A stretch of 23,425 bases of DNA from an archaeon (lineage in GTDB: Archaea > Nanobdellota > Nanobdellia > Pacearchaeales > GW2011-AR1): NCBI GenBank assembly GCA_030699005.1, contig JAUYLQ010000020.1:1-23425 (forward strand). Direction: 5' to 3'. Below, piece after piece: positions 13,199-20,562 of the stretch. Position 1 is the first letter of the stretch. Every line of letters starts with the position of its first letter. A program made the position numbers and the translations under genes. Under the pieces are notes generated by a model. The model ran no database searches. It was not told where the DNA came from and was given only the letters and a program-made list of their open reading frames with translations.

Positions 13199-13218
13199 CC
13201 GCTTTACTTATTAAATAA

Positions 13219-13764
13219 ATGGATGAAAATGGTGATACTGAGAAAACTTCTGAGATAGGTCTTTGGATTGATGATTATGAATCCATTTTTTCGGATTTTG
13301 ACTCGAGACCTTACTCAAGAAAACTTTTGTCTGAAGACCTTCTTTCGGAAATAAACAGGGAAAGTAAGGAAGCAAGGGAAGAGAATGTTGAACTTACTTT
13401 TATTATTCCAAAAAAAGAAAGAGATTCAAGAAAAGAAAAGATAATAAAAAAAAGAATAAGAAGACATTTTAAAATACACCTTTTAAGCCTCGAAAAATCA
13501 AAACGGGAGCTTATAGGTCAGGGCTTACTTTTCTTTTTCTTCGGCCTTGCGTTTATGGCACTTGCAACTTTTTTACTTGCTGACGATGGTGTAACCTACT
13601 TAATCAAATTTTTAGGTGTTCTTTCTGAACCTGCCGGATGGTTCCTTTTTTGGGAAGGGTTAAACCTTTTAATTTTTGATTTAAGAAAAAAGCTCCCTGA
13701 ACTTGATGTTTACAGGAAAATTTCAAAAGCGCAAATAACCTTTATTAATTCCGAAGAAGAATAA
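13219..13764 (+). CDS. Two-helix membrane protein of unknown function (181 aa)
   Basis: A cytoplasmic-looking N-terminal half (1-95) begins acidic (GLWIDDYESIFSDFDSRPY) and becomes very basic (KKERDSRKEKIIKKRIRRHFK). Two membrane helices follow at about 101-121 and 127-152, the second with GWFLFWEGLNLLIF. A short basic/acidic C-terminus (LRKKLPELDVYRKISKAQITF) closes it. Both ends are probably cytoplasmic by the positive-inside rule. I do not recognise a named family. It has its own TATA box and is followed by the nucleotidyltransferase gene with its own promoter. Confidence 0.7.
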   Translation: MDENGDTEKTSEIGLWIDDYESIFSDFDSRPYSRKLLSEDLLSEINRESKEAREENVELTFIIPKKERDSRKEKIIKKRIRRHFKIHLLSLEKSKRELIGQGLLFFFFGLAFMALATFLLADDGVTYLIKFLGVLSEPAGWFLFWEGLNLLIFDLRKKLPELDVYRKISKAQITFINSEEE

Positions 13765-13794
13765 GGACTATTGCTGAAAAGTATTCCCCAAACT

Positions 13795-13804
13795 TTTATA
13801 AATA
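13795..13804 (+). promoter_or_regulatory. TATA box of the 591-aa nucleotidyltransferase gene
   Basis: TTTATAAATA centred about 25 bases before the ATG at 13824. Confidence 0.55.
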
Positions 13805-13823
13805 AGTTTTATGTTTCTAGGTT

Positions 13824-15599
13824 ATGGCCGAAAACACCGATTCTATTCCAGGAATGAATCTAAACTACTCTAAACCCAAAATTCCAAATAATTCTCCAAA
13901 TCCCGAAGAAGAAAAGAAAAAATTTGAGAAAACAAAAAAAGAGATTGAAAAGTTAAAAGCTTTTGCCCTTAAAAAATTCAGGTATATTCTTGCTTTTGGA
14001 ATTCTTCCTCCTCAGTCAATTCCCAAATTTATTGAAGAAGAAGAGGCTCCAAAAGAATCAAAAGACTCGGTTCACATTCAATTAATTGTCCCGGATGAAA
14101 AATCAAAAGAAATCCCCAAAATAAAACAGGAACTTATTAAAGAAATTGAAAAGTCAAAAGAGAAAGTCTGGGTCCATGTTTTTACTCCATCTGAAATTTG
14201 GGAGATTTGCATGGACCAAAAGTTTGAACTTTCAAGCGCAATTGCCATGAGTTACCCCCTATATGACAAAGGGATACTTGGGGCTCTTCGAGTTTCTGAA
14301 ATTCATAAATCCCTTGTCCTTCAGAAATTTGAAAAGTATGTAGTTAGCTACGTTATTGGGGGGAGTTTAATTCGGGGTGATGCAGTTAAAACAAGTGATG
14401 TTGATGTTTTTGTCATAATTAATGACACTGATGTAAAAAGAATGCCAAGAAGGGAACTCCTTGAAAGACTTAGGGGGATAATCTACCAATATGTTGCAGA
14501 AGCAACGCAAATTGCCGGTGTTAAAAACAGACTTGAACCCCAAATTTATTTATTGACTGACTTTTGGGATGCTGTAAAAGATGCCCATCCTGTAATGTTT
14601 ACTTTTATTCGTGACGGGGTTCCTATATACGACCGTGGAACTTTCATGCCATGGAAGGCACTTCTTAGAATGGGCAAGTTAAAACCCAGCCCTGAAGCGA
14701 TTGACATGTTTATGAGCATGGGGGACGGGGTTATTTCAAGAAGCAAAAAGACTCTTCTCTCTGAAGTGTTCACAAATATCTTCTGGGGTGTGACAACTCC
14801 CGCTCAGGCAATTGTTATGCTTAACGGAAGACCTCCTCAAAATGCGAAAAAAGAATTAGTTAGTGAATTTAAAAAGGAATTTCTGGATAAAAACATGATT
14901 GAAAAGAAATATGTTGACTTCCTTGAAAAAGTCGTAAAAACATGGGCTGAATATGAGCATGAGAAAATAAAAGAGATTTCAGGTTCAGAAATTGACAAAC
15001 TTCTTAAACAAACTGAAGAATTTATAGGGCGTTTAAAAGAACTGCGAAAAGAAATTGAGAAAAAGTTTCAGGAAAAAACAGTTCAACAGGTTTATGATGA
15101 CGTGATGGATCTTTTAAAGAACATTCTTGGAAAAAAGTCCCCTGAAAGTTTGGTTCAGGAATTTGAAAAAAAGTATGTTAAAGAATCCAAATTCACAAAC
15201 CAGCATTTAAGAATTTTAAAAGACATAATCAGGACAAAAAAAGAATTTAAAAAGGAAAAAGCAGATGCCCATAAAATTGACAGGGTAAGAAAAGACGCAG
15301 ATATACTCCTTAAAGACTTAACTGAATTCATTCAAAGAAAAGAGCTTGTGCAATTGAGCAAGGGAAAAATGATTTTGAAAACAAAAGACAAAAAAATTGA
15401 AATTGTTAACGCCGGAGGCAAAACTTTCCTTTTTGATGGAAACAAAATAAAGAAAGTTTCGGAAAAAATTGAAGAAACTGACCTGCCTGAATTTGAAAAG
15501 GCGTTAGGAGAACAAAAAGAAAAGGAAGATGTTGAAGTTAATTCAAAAGTGTTTGACATTCTAAAAAAAGAATACGGAAATTTCGAGATTGTTTTTTAA
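13824..15599 (+). CDS. Nucleotidyltransferase with degenerate N-terminal duplicate and HEPN-like helical region
   Basis: 591 aa. Residues 166-290 form a pol-beta-type nucleotidyltransferase: YVIGGSLIRGD (176-186) and TSDVDVFVII (190-199) give the GS and DxD motifs. A helical HEPN-like/substrate-binding region (about 291-415) and a charged coiled tail (415-560) follow. Residues 48-165 repeat the same plan without the catalytic residues: RYILAFGIL in place of the GS motif, DSVHIQLIVPD in place of SDIDIILIIDD, then VWVHVFTPSEIWEI and AMSYPLYDKG matching QIYLLTDFWDA and FIRDGVPIYDRG. So it looks like a decayed tandem copy. The protein is related to the 298-aa minus-strand protein at 20563. The reaction (nucleotide transfer to RNA, protein or a small molecule) is unknown. 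No HEPN RNase motif (R-x4-6-H) is evident. Confidence 0.8.
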   Translation: MAENTDSIPGMNLNYSKPKIPNNSPNPEEEKKKFEKTKKEIEKLKAFALKKFRYILAFGILPPQSIPKFIEEEEAPKESKDSVHIQLIVPDEKSKEIPKIKQELIKEIEKSKEKVWVHVFTPSEIWEICMDQKFELSSAIAMSYPLYDKGILGALRVSEIHKSLVLQKFEKYVVSYVIGGSLIRGDAVKTSDVDVFVIINDTDVKRMPRRELLERLRGIIYQYVAEATQIAGVKNRLEPQIYLLTDFWDAVKDAHPVMFTFIRDGVPIYDRGTFMPWKALLRMGKLKPSPEAIDMFMSMGDGVISRSKKTLLSEVFTNIFWGVTTPAQAIVMLNGRPPQNAKKELVSEFKKEFLDKNMIEKKYVDFLEKVVKTWAEYEHEKIKEISGSEIDKLLKQTEEFIGRLKELRKEIEKKFQEKTVQQVYDDVMDLLKNILGKKSPESLVQEFEKKYVKESKFTNQHLRILKDIIRTKKEFKKEKADAHKIDRVRKDADILLKDLTEFIQRKELVQLSKGKMILKTKDKKIEIVNAGGKTFLFDGNKIKKVSEKIEETDLPEFEKALGEQKEKEDVEVNSKVFDILKKEYGNFEIVF

Positions 15600-15623
15600 T
15601 TTTAGGTTTTAAAAATTTCGCTT

Positions 15624-16811
15624 TTAACCCTTAAGATGCTTTCTTTTTACGATAAAAACAACAAGGGATACCAGGGTTAATCCTGCAATTATCGTGTAAC
15701 CCGTTTTCATCCCGAATAAATCAATCAGTAACCCAAATAAAATCGGTCCTAATATTGCCCCAAGCGCTGCAATTCCGTTTAATGAGCCATCAATTTCTCC
15801 AAGATGGGTTCTGTCTCCCAGCCTTGCAATTAATCCCCTTCTTGCAAGAGACAAAAGTTCAAAAATAGCACTTGAAAAAAGCATGACTACTAAAAGAATA
15901 ATATAACTTTTGAAGTAGGCTATTGAAAGTAAAATTAAGATTAGGAAAACTCCTCCAAATAAATATACTTTATCCTTCTTTTTGTCTACAATTTTTCCAA
16001 AACGGGCTCCCCATATAAAAGGGATTGAATAAACAAGTGCCAAAATGGCTGAACTGACAATTCCATTTCCTTCCAGATAGGATGAAATTGGGAAAAATAA
16101 ATAAATAATTGAACAAAAAATTAAGAAAACAAAAGTGAGGAATGCAATAAGCCTTAGACCTCTATTAAAATTTTTAATCTCTTTAAAAAATTTGAGGTAA
16201 GCTTTTTTTACAGAAAATTTAACCTTCTTCTTTTTATTTTTTTCTCTTAGCTTCAAAATTATAAAAAATGAGATAAGTGAAGTTGGAACAATTAAGAATA
16301 AGAGTTCATGAATTTTAATATTAACAAACTCCACAAGGAAAAGCCCGACGAAAACCGCAAGTATCCACCACAAGTTTGTTATAAAATCAAAACGCCCGAA
16401 AGCTTCTGAAACTTTTCCTTTTGGAGAGTGCCTCATGAAGTAAGACTCCCTTCCTATCTGGTCAAGTGAAAATGAAACTCCGTTTAGACTCCTTGAAAGA
16501 ACAATAAACAGAACTGCCCCGGTCACACCAGCAAAAAAATAGCCCAACCCTATAAAAAGGTAAATTATCATTGACGCAAGAATCATATTTTTAACTTTGA
16601 AATTATCCGCAAGATATGCTGAAATTGGGAGAAACAAAAAGAAAAGGAGGTAGTATGAAGAGGCAAGAATCCCCGTCTCAAGAAAATTTGACGAAAATAA
16701 AAGAATAAATATCGGTATAAAAGCCTCCCCAAAACCCCAACCAAGCCACCTTATAGAAGTGCTTAACGTCAAAAGCTTTATGCCTTTTCCAGCCTCTTTT
16801 CTTTTTAGCAT
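15624..16811 (-). CDS. Major facilitator superfamily transporter
   Basis: 395 aa with about 12 membrane helices, the usual MFS size. It has a central basic cytoplasmic loop (LREKNKKKKVKFSVKK) between the halves and the loop motif GARFGKIVDKKKDKVYLF after helix 8, equivalent to the MFS G..D..GRR/K signature; another is YLADNFKVKNMIL after helix 2. RSLNGVSFSLDQIGRES and GDRTHLGEIDGSLNGIAALGAILGPILFG are typical of drug- or metabolite-efflux type members, but the substrate cannot be told. A TATA-like TTTAAAAATA lies 26 bases upstream. It converges with the nucleotidyltransferase gene across a 24-base spacer. Confidence 0.9.
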   Translation of the reverse strand: MLKRKEAGKGIKLLTLSTSIRWLGWGFGEAFIPIFILLFSSNFLETGILASSYYLLFFLFLPISAYLADNFKVKNMILASMIIYLFIGLGYFFAGVTGAVLFIVLSRSLNGVSFSLDQIGRESYFMRHSPKGKVSEAFGRFDFITNLWWILAVFVGLFLVEFVNIKIHELLFLIVPTSLISFFIILKLREKNKKKKVKFSVKKAYLKFFKEIKNFNRGLRLIAFLTFVFLIFCSIIYLFFPISSYLEGNGIVSSAILALVYSIPFIWGARFGKIVDKKKDKVYLFGGVFLILILLSIAYFKSYIILLVVMLFSSAIFELLSLARRGLIARLGDRTHLGEIDGSLNGIAALGAILGPILFGLLIDLFGMKTGYTIIAGLTLVSLVVFIVKRKHLKG

Positions 16812-16832
16812 TTAAATAATATGCAGACTGGA

Positions 16833-16842
16833 TTTAAAAATA
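16833..16842 (-). promoter_or_regulatory. TATA box of the MFS gene
   Basis: Minus-strand TATTTTTAAA centred about 26 bases before the ATG at 16811. Confidence 0.4.
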
Positions 16843-16898
16843 TCACGAAATCGAAGGTGAATCAAAACTTCTAAAAACTTGATTTTTCTTTGTGTCCT

Positions 16899-18020
16899 AT
16901 GAAATATCTTTTTGTACTTGGAAGAAATGCCATTCTCTCAAAAGCCGAAGTTTTTTCGTATTTTGAGAAAGAGGAAAACAAAATTTTGAACTCGGAGGAA
17001 AATGGAAACGGACTTTTAGTCGAATTAACACATCCCCTGCCTCTGAATTCAATTCGCTTTTTTGGTGGAGTTGTTGCAATAGGGGAAGTTATTTCTGAAG
17101 TGAATATAAAAGAATTAGAAAAAGACCTTGATAAAATTAACTTATATTCGGGAACTGAGAATAAACTAAATTACGCTCTTTGGAGTTTTTCAGAAAATTT
17201 TGATGAATTTCAGGATTATTTAAAAGCCAGGTTTAAAAAAGAAAAACTGAAAGCAACATTAAAGCACTTAACGAGAAACGTCGACCTTCAAAGCGGAGGG
17301 AAACTTGAGATTCCTTCTTCAAAATTAATTGATGAGGAATTCTTTATTTTTGACGGGAAAGGAAAAACTTTTTTCGGGAAAATCACTCAAAACCCTGACT
17401 ACTCTAAAATGGAAGAAAGGGATATGGAAAAACCAGTGAGGCGCGAGTCTCTTGCTATTTCCCCAAGGCTCTCAAAAATTTTAATTAATTTGTCAAAGGT
17501 AAAAAAAGATGAGACTTTAATTGACCCTTTTTGCGGAATTGGAGTTCTTCTTTCTGAGGCTCTTCTTTTGGGAATTAAAGTTATTGGGATTGACAAGGAT
17601 AAAGATGCAATTAACGGGGCAAAACAAAACCTTGAATGGTTTAAATTTAAAAAAGAAAATTATAAATTGCTCAATTCTGATTCGACAAAAGTTGGGGGAG
17701 AAAAGGGAAGTGCAATCGCAACTGAGCCAGACCTTGGAAAAACCCTTAAAAAGATGCCAACAAAAAATGAAGCAAAAAAGACCCTTGAATCTTTTGAAAA
17801 TTTAATTATTGGGGTCATTAATAACTTTAAGGGGAACATTTCAGGAAGAATTGTTTTTAGCTCTCCATATATCAGAATCGGAAAAGAAAGGTTAAAATGC
17901 AATATTGAAAAAATACTTGAAAAAACCGGCTATGAATTAAAGTATGAAATTCCAGAATACCGGGAAAACCAGTTTGTCGGAAGAGTAATATATGTTTTGG
18001 AAAAACGAGTGAAAAAGTGA
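16899..18020 (+). CDS. Trm-G10/Trm11-like tRNA guanine N2-methyltransferase with an atypical motif IV
   Basis: 373 aa from the ATG at 16899; an in-frame TTG nine bases earlier is less likely because MKYLFVLGRN is the usual N-terminus. Residues 1-170 form a Trm11-type N-terminal region including a THUMP-like part. Residues 180-370 are a Rossmann methyltransferase: KPVRRESLAISPRL (178-191), the SAM motif IDPFCGIGVLLSEALLLG (208-225) and VIGIDKD (228-234). The family makes N2-methylguanosine at tRNA position 10. Here the catalytic motif normally written D/N-PP-Y is TEPDLGK (275-281), so target choice or activity may differ. Divergent from the MFS gene, only a weak TATA-like element is visible. 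Confidence 0.82.
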   Translation: MKYLFVLGRNAILSKAEVFSYFEKEENKILNSEENGNGLLVELTHPLPLNSIRFFGGVVAIGEVISEVNIKELEKDLDKINLYSGTENKLNYALWSFSENFDEFQDYLKARFKKEKLKATLKHLTRNVDLQSGGKLEIPSSKLIDEEFFIFDGKGKTFFGKITQNPDYSKMEERDMEKPVRRESLAISPRLSKILINLSKVKKDETLIDPFCGIGVLLSEALLLGIKVIGIDKDKDAINGAKQNLEWFKFKKENYKLLNSDSTKVGGEKGSAIATEPDLGKTLKKMPTKNEAKKTLESFENLIIGVINNFKGNISGRIVFSSPYIRIGKERLKCNIEKILEKTGYELKYEIPEYRENQFVGRVIYVLEKRVKK

Positions 18021-18081
18021 CATCAAAAAAGAAGTAAATCTGCATTAATTCATAAGATTTTTAACCTCCAGAACCGCATAA

Positions 18082-18089
18082 TTTATAAA
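18082..18089 (+). promoter_or_regulatory. TATA box of the eL33-uL16 operon
   Basis: TTTATAAA centred about 25 bases before the ATG at 18111; leaderless arrangement. Confidence 0.55.
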
Positions 18090-18110
18090 GCAATTTTTCA
18101 ATAATTTAAT

Positions 18111-18371
18111 ATGGCAACGGGAAAAGTAATCCAGTTTAGAAGAGGAAGGCACGTTATTCACGAAAAGCATTTTTTAATAGAAGTTCCGGGTGTTGACTCA
18201 AAAGAAAAAGCAACTAAACTTGTTGGAAAAGCAGTTGAATGGAAATCTCCTGCCGGAAAAGTAATCAAAGGCAAGGTTTCAGGGTCGCATGGGGCTAAAG
18301 GTGTTATTCGGGCAATATTTGAAAAAGGTCTTCCTGGGCAGGCAGTAACAACTGAGGTAAAAATAGAATGA
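18111..18371 (+). CDS. rpl35ae: Ribosomal protein eL33 (L35Ae)
   Basis: 86 aa beta-barrel ribosomal protein of the large subunit, found in eukaryotes and part of the archaea. Recognised by GKVIQFRRGRHVIHEKHFLIEV, the VGKAVEWKSPAGKVIKGKV core and the GSHGAKGVIRAIFEKGLPGQA end. First gene of a tightly packed operon: its TGA overlaps the ATG of the next gene (ATGA). Length is normal for archaeal members. Confidence 0.95.
   Translation: MATGKVIQFRRGRHVIHEKHFLIEVPGVDSKEKATKLVGKAVEWKSPAGKVIKGKVSGSHGAKGVIRAIFEKGLPGQAVTTEVKIE
18354..18358 (+). promoter_or_regulatory. Ribosome binding site of the 105-aa gene
   Basis: GAGGT nine bases before the ATG at 18368, inside the eL33 reading frame. It supports reinitiation at the overlapping ATGA. 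Confidence 0.45.
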
Positions 18372-18685
18372 ATGAAGTGGAAGTTAGAAAAGAAAATGAA
18401 CTTTTTGTTAATACATTCTTGAATAAATTTTATGGTACTCCTTACAGATACTCTGACGAAAAGGGAGAGTCAATTCAGCATTATCCCTGTTTAGAGATTA
18501 AGACCAAAAAAGTTTACACAAATTATAACTCAAGAAAAAGGATGATTTTTTCTAAGTATGCTGATGAGGGAGTTAAAAAAGAATTAATTAACCTTGCAAC
18601 TAAATCTGAATTGACCCCTTACAGGACACTCCCAAAAATTGAAAGGATGATTCAAAATTTTAAAAAATTCGGAGAGAGTTCTTAA
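18368..18685 (+). CDS. Hypothetical protein inside the ribosomal operon (105 aa)
   Basis: Not recognised. A small soluble, basic protein with MNEVEVRKENELFVNTFLNK, an aromatic stretch FYGTPYRYSDEKG, then YPCLEIKTKKVYTNYNSRKR and a C-terminal helix LPKIERMIQNFKKFG. It overlaps eL33 by four bases and uL16 by one base (TAATG), so it is translated together with two large-subunit proteins. A ribosome-, rRNA- or tRNA-linked role is the natural guess but rests only on context. Confidence 0.75.
   Translation: MNEVEVRKENELFVNTFLNKFYGTPYRYSDEKGESIQHYPCLEIKTKKVYTNYNSRKRMIFSKYADEGVKKELINLATKSELTPYRTLPKIERMIQNFKKFGESS
18671..18676 (+). promoter_or_regulatory. Ribosome binding site of uL16
   Basis: GGAGAG eight bases before the ATG at 18685, within the end of the preceding gene. 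Confidence 0.4.
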
Positions 18686-19248
18686 TGGCAACACTTAGGA
18701 AAGCAAATGCATATTCAAAAAGACATGTAACCCCCTTTACAAGAGTTAGTAGAAAAAGACAAAAATCATTCATTAAAGTAGTTCCCCCTCAAAAAATTGT
18801 AAAATTTGAAATGGGAAAATCATCTCTATCTCGTGAAGGAAAACTACCGCATGTGTTGAGAGTTGTTTCAACGGAACACGTTCAGGTAAGACATAATGCT
18901 CTTGAATCATGCAGACAGTATATTAATAAAAAACTTGATGAAGAATTGGGTGGGCAGTATACGTTTAAAGTTGTTCCTTTCCCGCACCACATTCAAAGAG
19001 AAAACAAAATGCTTACTGGTGCAGGTGCTGACCGTATGCAGACGGGAATGCAGCTTTCTTTTGGGAAATCTGTCGGAAAAGCCGCTATTCTTAAGCCCGG
19101 AACAGATCTTTTCATAATTTCAGTTCCGAATGAAAAGGCTGTTCAGTTCGCAAGAAAGCTTATCCATCAAGTGAACCCAAAACTTCCCGGAGGAATAAGA
19201 ACTGAGTACGAATTTACAGGTAAAAAACCCACAAGTGTTATTGCTTAA
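18685..19248 (+). CDS. rpl10e: Ribosomal protein uL16 (archaeal L10e)
   Basis: 187 aa, the archaeal/eukaryotic L10e form of uL16, located near the tRNA-binding centre of the large subunit. Diagnostic stretches are MATLRKANAYSKRHVTPFTR, QVRHNALESCRQYINKKLDE, the PFPHHIQRENKMLTGAGADR block and QTGMQLSFGKSVGKAA, then LPGGIRTEYEF. Length is normal. The start (ATG overlapping the previous TAA) is supported by the preceding GGAGAG. Third gene of the eL33 operon. Confidence 0.96.
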   Translation: MATLRKANAYSKRHVTPFTRVSRKRQKSFIKVVPPQKIVKFEMGKSSLSREGKLPHVLRVVSTEHVQVRHNALESCRQYINKKLDEELGGQYTFKVVPFPHHIQRENKMLTGAGADRMQTGMQLSFGKSVGKAAILKPGTDLFIISVPNEKAVQFARKLIHQVNPKLPGGIRTEYEFTGKKPTSVIA

Positions 19249-19286
19249 TTTTTGTTACTATTTTATAGACACGACACACCGAAAGA

Positions 19287-19294
19287 TTTATAAA
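19287..19294 (+). promoter_or_regulatory. TATA box of the three-gene unknown operon
   Basis: TTTATAAA centred about 43 bases before the ATG at 19334. This predicts a leader of roughly 18 bases, unlike the leaderless pattern elsewhere in the window. Confidence 0.45.
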
Positions 19295-19333
19295 GTTTGA
19301 AATATTGTCTGAATCAGGATATTAAAAAATAAA

Positions 19334-19579
19334 ATGGCAAAAATAAATTTAAAAGCAAAAAGAGACGTTGATAAAATATTTAAGAAAATAGGTCTTCGTA
19401 AGGGACAATCTTTCTCAACTAAATTTTCAAGAATAAACTGGGAAAGTCTTAAAGATGAAAGAGATAAACTTACTCCTTACATTACTGCACAGCCCAAATA
19501 TAATTTTAATAAATCTCTTAATATTGCAGATAAAGAGAACTGGGATGAAAGGTATAATTTAATGGAGGATTATAACTAA
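19334..19579 (+). CDS. Hypothetical protein (81 aa), first of three
   Basis: Not recognised. A small basic protein: MAKINLKAKRDVDKIFKKIG (likely helix), GQSFSTKFSRINWESLKDER, then PYITAQPKYNFNKSL and an acidic end ENWDERYNLMEDYN. No signal or membrane segment. It heads a compact set of three unknown genes (one base to the next) just after uL16, with its own promoter at 19287-19294. Confidence 0.65.
   Translation: MAKINLKAKRDVDKIFKKIGLRKGQSFSTKFSRINWESLKDERDKLTPYITAQPKYNFNKSLNIADKENWDERYNLMEDYN
19564..19568 (+). promoter_or_regulatory. Possible ribosome binding site of the 191-aa gene
   Basis: GGAGG twelve bases before the ATG at 19581, inside the end of the preceding gene; spacing is wider than usual. 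Confidence 0.3.
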
Positions 19580-19580
19580 A

Positions 19581-20156
19581 ATGGCAAACGGAAAAGAACA
19601 AAAACAGGAAGTTACTAAAGAAGAGAAGGAAAATTTTTATAAAACTCAAAAGGAAATCTTTGAAAATGATTTCATAAAGTATATCGCGTTGTCAAAGTAT
19701 GGTGAACAGACCGACTATTATGGAAAATTCGGAAAAGATATTTTTGAACAAACTTATTTTAAAACTGCAAGTAAAGCTCCAAATCAAACGGCTTATGAAG
19801 CTCTTTTCGGAGAGGCAGTTTTAGGAAACGGCTCAATTACAAAAGAACAGTTAAAACTTAATGCTCAAAAATTCTGGGGCTCTTCAGTTGGTGCTCAAAA
19901 AGTTTCATACCTTGCAAAAAAAATGGGTTACAGCGGACCAATTAGCGAAGAATATAATAAGTATCTGCATGAACTTGACGAGGAAAATGCCGGAAAGATT
20001 CAGTCCTCATATTTCCAATATGAAATAGCAGGTATGCTTCAAAAAGGAATTGACGAACATAAAAAAGGAATTGCCGGCGGACTTGAGGAAATTCTGAAAC
20101 CGAAAAAAGCTCCTGAAGGAAAAGAGCCTGGGAAAAAATCTGAAGACCAGAAATAA
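19581..20156 (+). CDS. Hypothetical helical protein (191 aa), second of three
   Basis: Not recognised. Soluble and mostly helical: KEEKENFYKTQKEIFENDFI, KYGEQTDYYGKFGKDIFEQT, then EALFGEAVLGNGSITKEQL and AQKVSYLAKKMGY. It ends in a disordered Lys/Pro/Glu/Gly tail (about 168-191). It starts one base after the previous stop and is followed after two bases by the third gene, so they are one transcript. The charged tail suggests a partner-binding protein; no more can be said. Confidence 0.7.
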   Translation: MANGKEQKQEVTKEEKENFYKTQKEIFENDFIKYIALSKYGEQTDYYGKFGKDIFEQTYFKTASKAPNQTAYEALFGEAVLGNGSITKEQLKLNAQKFWGSSVGAQKVSYLAKKMGYSGPISEEYNKYLHELDEENAGKIQSSYFQYEIAGMLQKGIDEHKKGIAGGLEEILKPKKAPEGKEPGKKSEDQK

Positions 20157-20158
20157 AA

Positions 20159-20557
20159 ATGACAAATAAAGTTTCTAATTTAGTTAAGATTTTAACTGGA
20201 AGAAAGTTATCAGAAAAAAAGATGGAGTTAGCAAGGGATGGTACTCCAAAAAATTATTGGGATAGTGATGTTGAATTTGGAGTGGATCGCCCATTTTATA
20301 ACATTTATATCGATGAAGGAAATTTTAAAGAGAATAAAGTAAATTTTGAAATAAGAGAATCTCCAGATGCTTCTCATGGAACTAGAATAATGCATACAAA
20401 TCTTGTTCCTGTAAAAGAAATCGAAAAGACCTTCAATAAAGATGGTCTTTTGGAAGAAAAGTATGTCTGGAAAGATCCTATTTATGATCCCTACAAATCA
20501 GTTAGTAAAACAATTTTTTACAACCCCGCAGGTTCATTTTTTGGTAAAAAAGCGTAA
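20159..20557 (+). CDS. Hypothetical protein (132 aa), third of three
   Basis: Not recognised. It begins MTNKVSNLVKILTGRKLSEK, then DGTPKNYWDSDVEFGVDRPF and a likely beta segment (FYNIYIDEGNF, KVNFEIRES). A middle MHTNLVPVKEIEKTFNKDG is followed by an aromatic, Pro-rich end (YVWKDPIYDPYKS, IFYNPAGSFFG). No membrane segment. It converges with the nucleotidyltransferase gene over a five-base spacer. Confidence 0.65.
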   Translation: MTNKVSNLVKILTGRKLSEKKMELARDGTPKNYWDSDVEFGVDRPFYNIYIDEGNFKENKVNFEIRESPDASHGTRIMHTNLVPVKEIEKTFNKDGLLEEKYVWKDPIYDPYKSVSKTIFYNPAGSFFGKKA

Positions 20558-20562
20558 AAATT

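Noticed and set aside
16890..16898. TTG start three codons before the methylase ATG
   Set aside because: MKYLFVLGRN from the ATG at 16899 is the usual N-terminus for the family and the extra M-C-P adds nothing.
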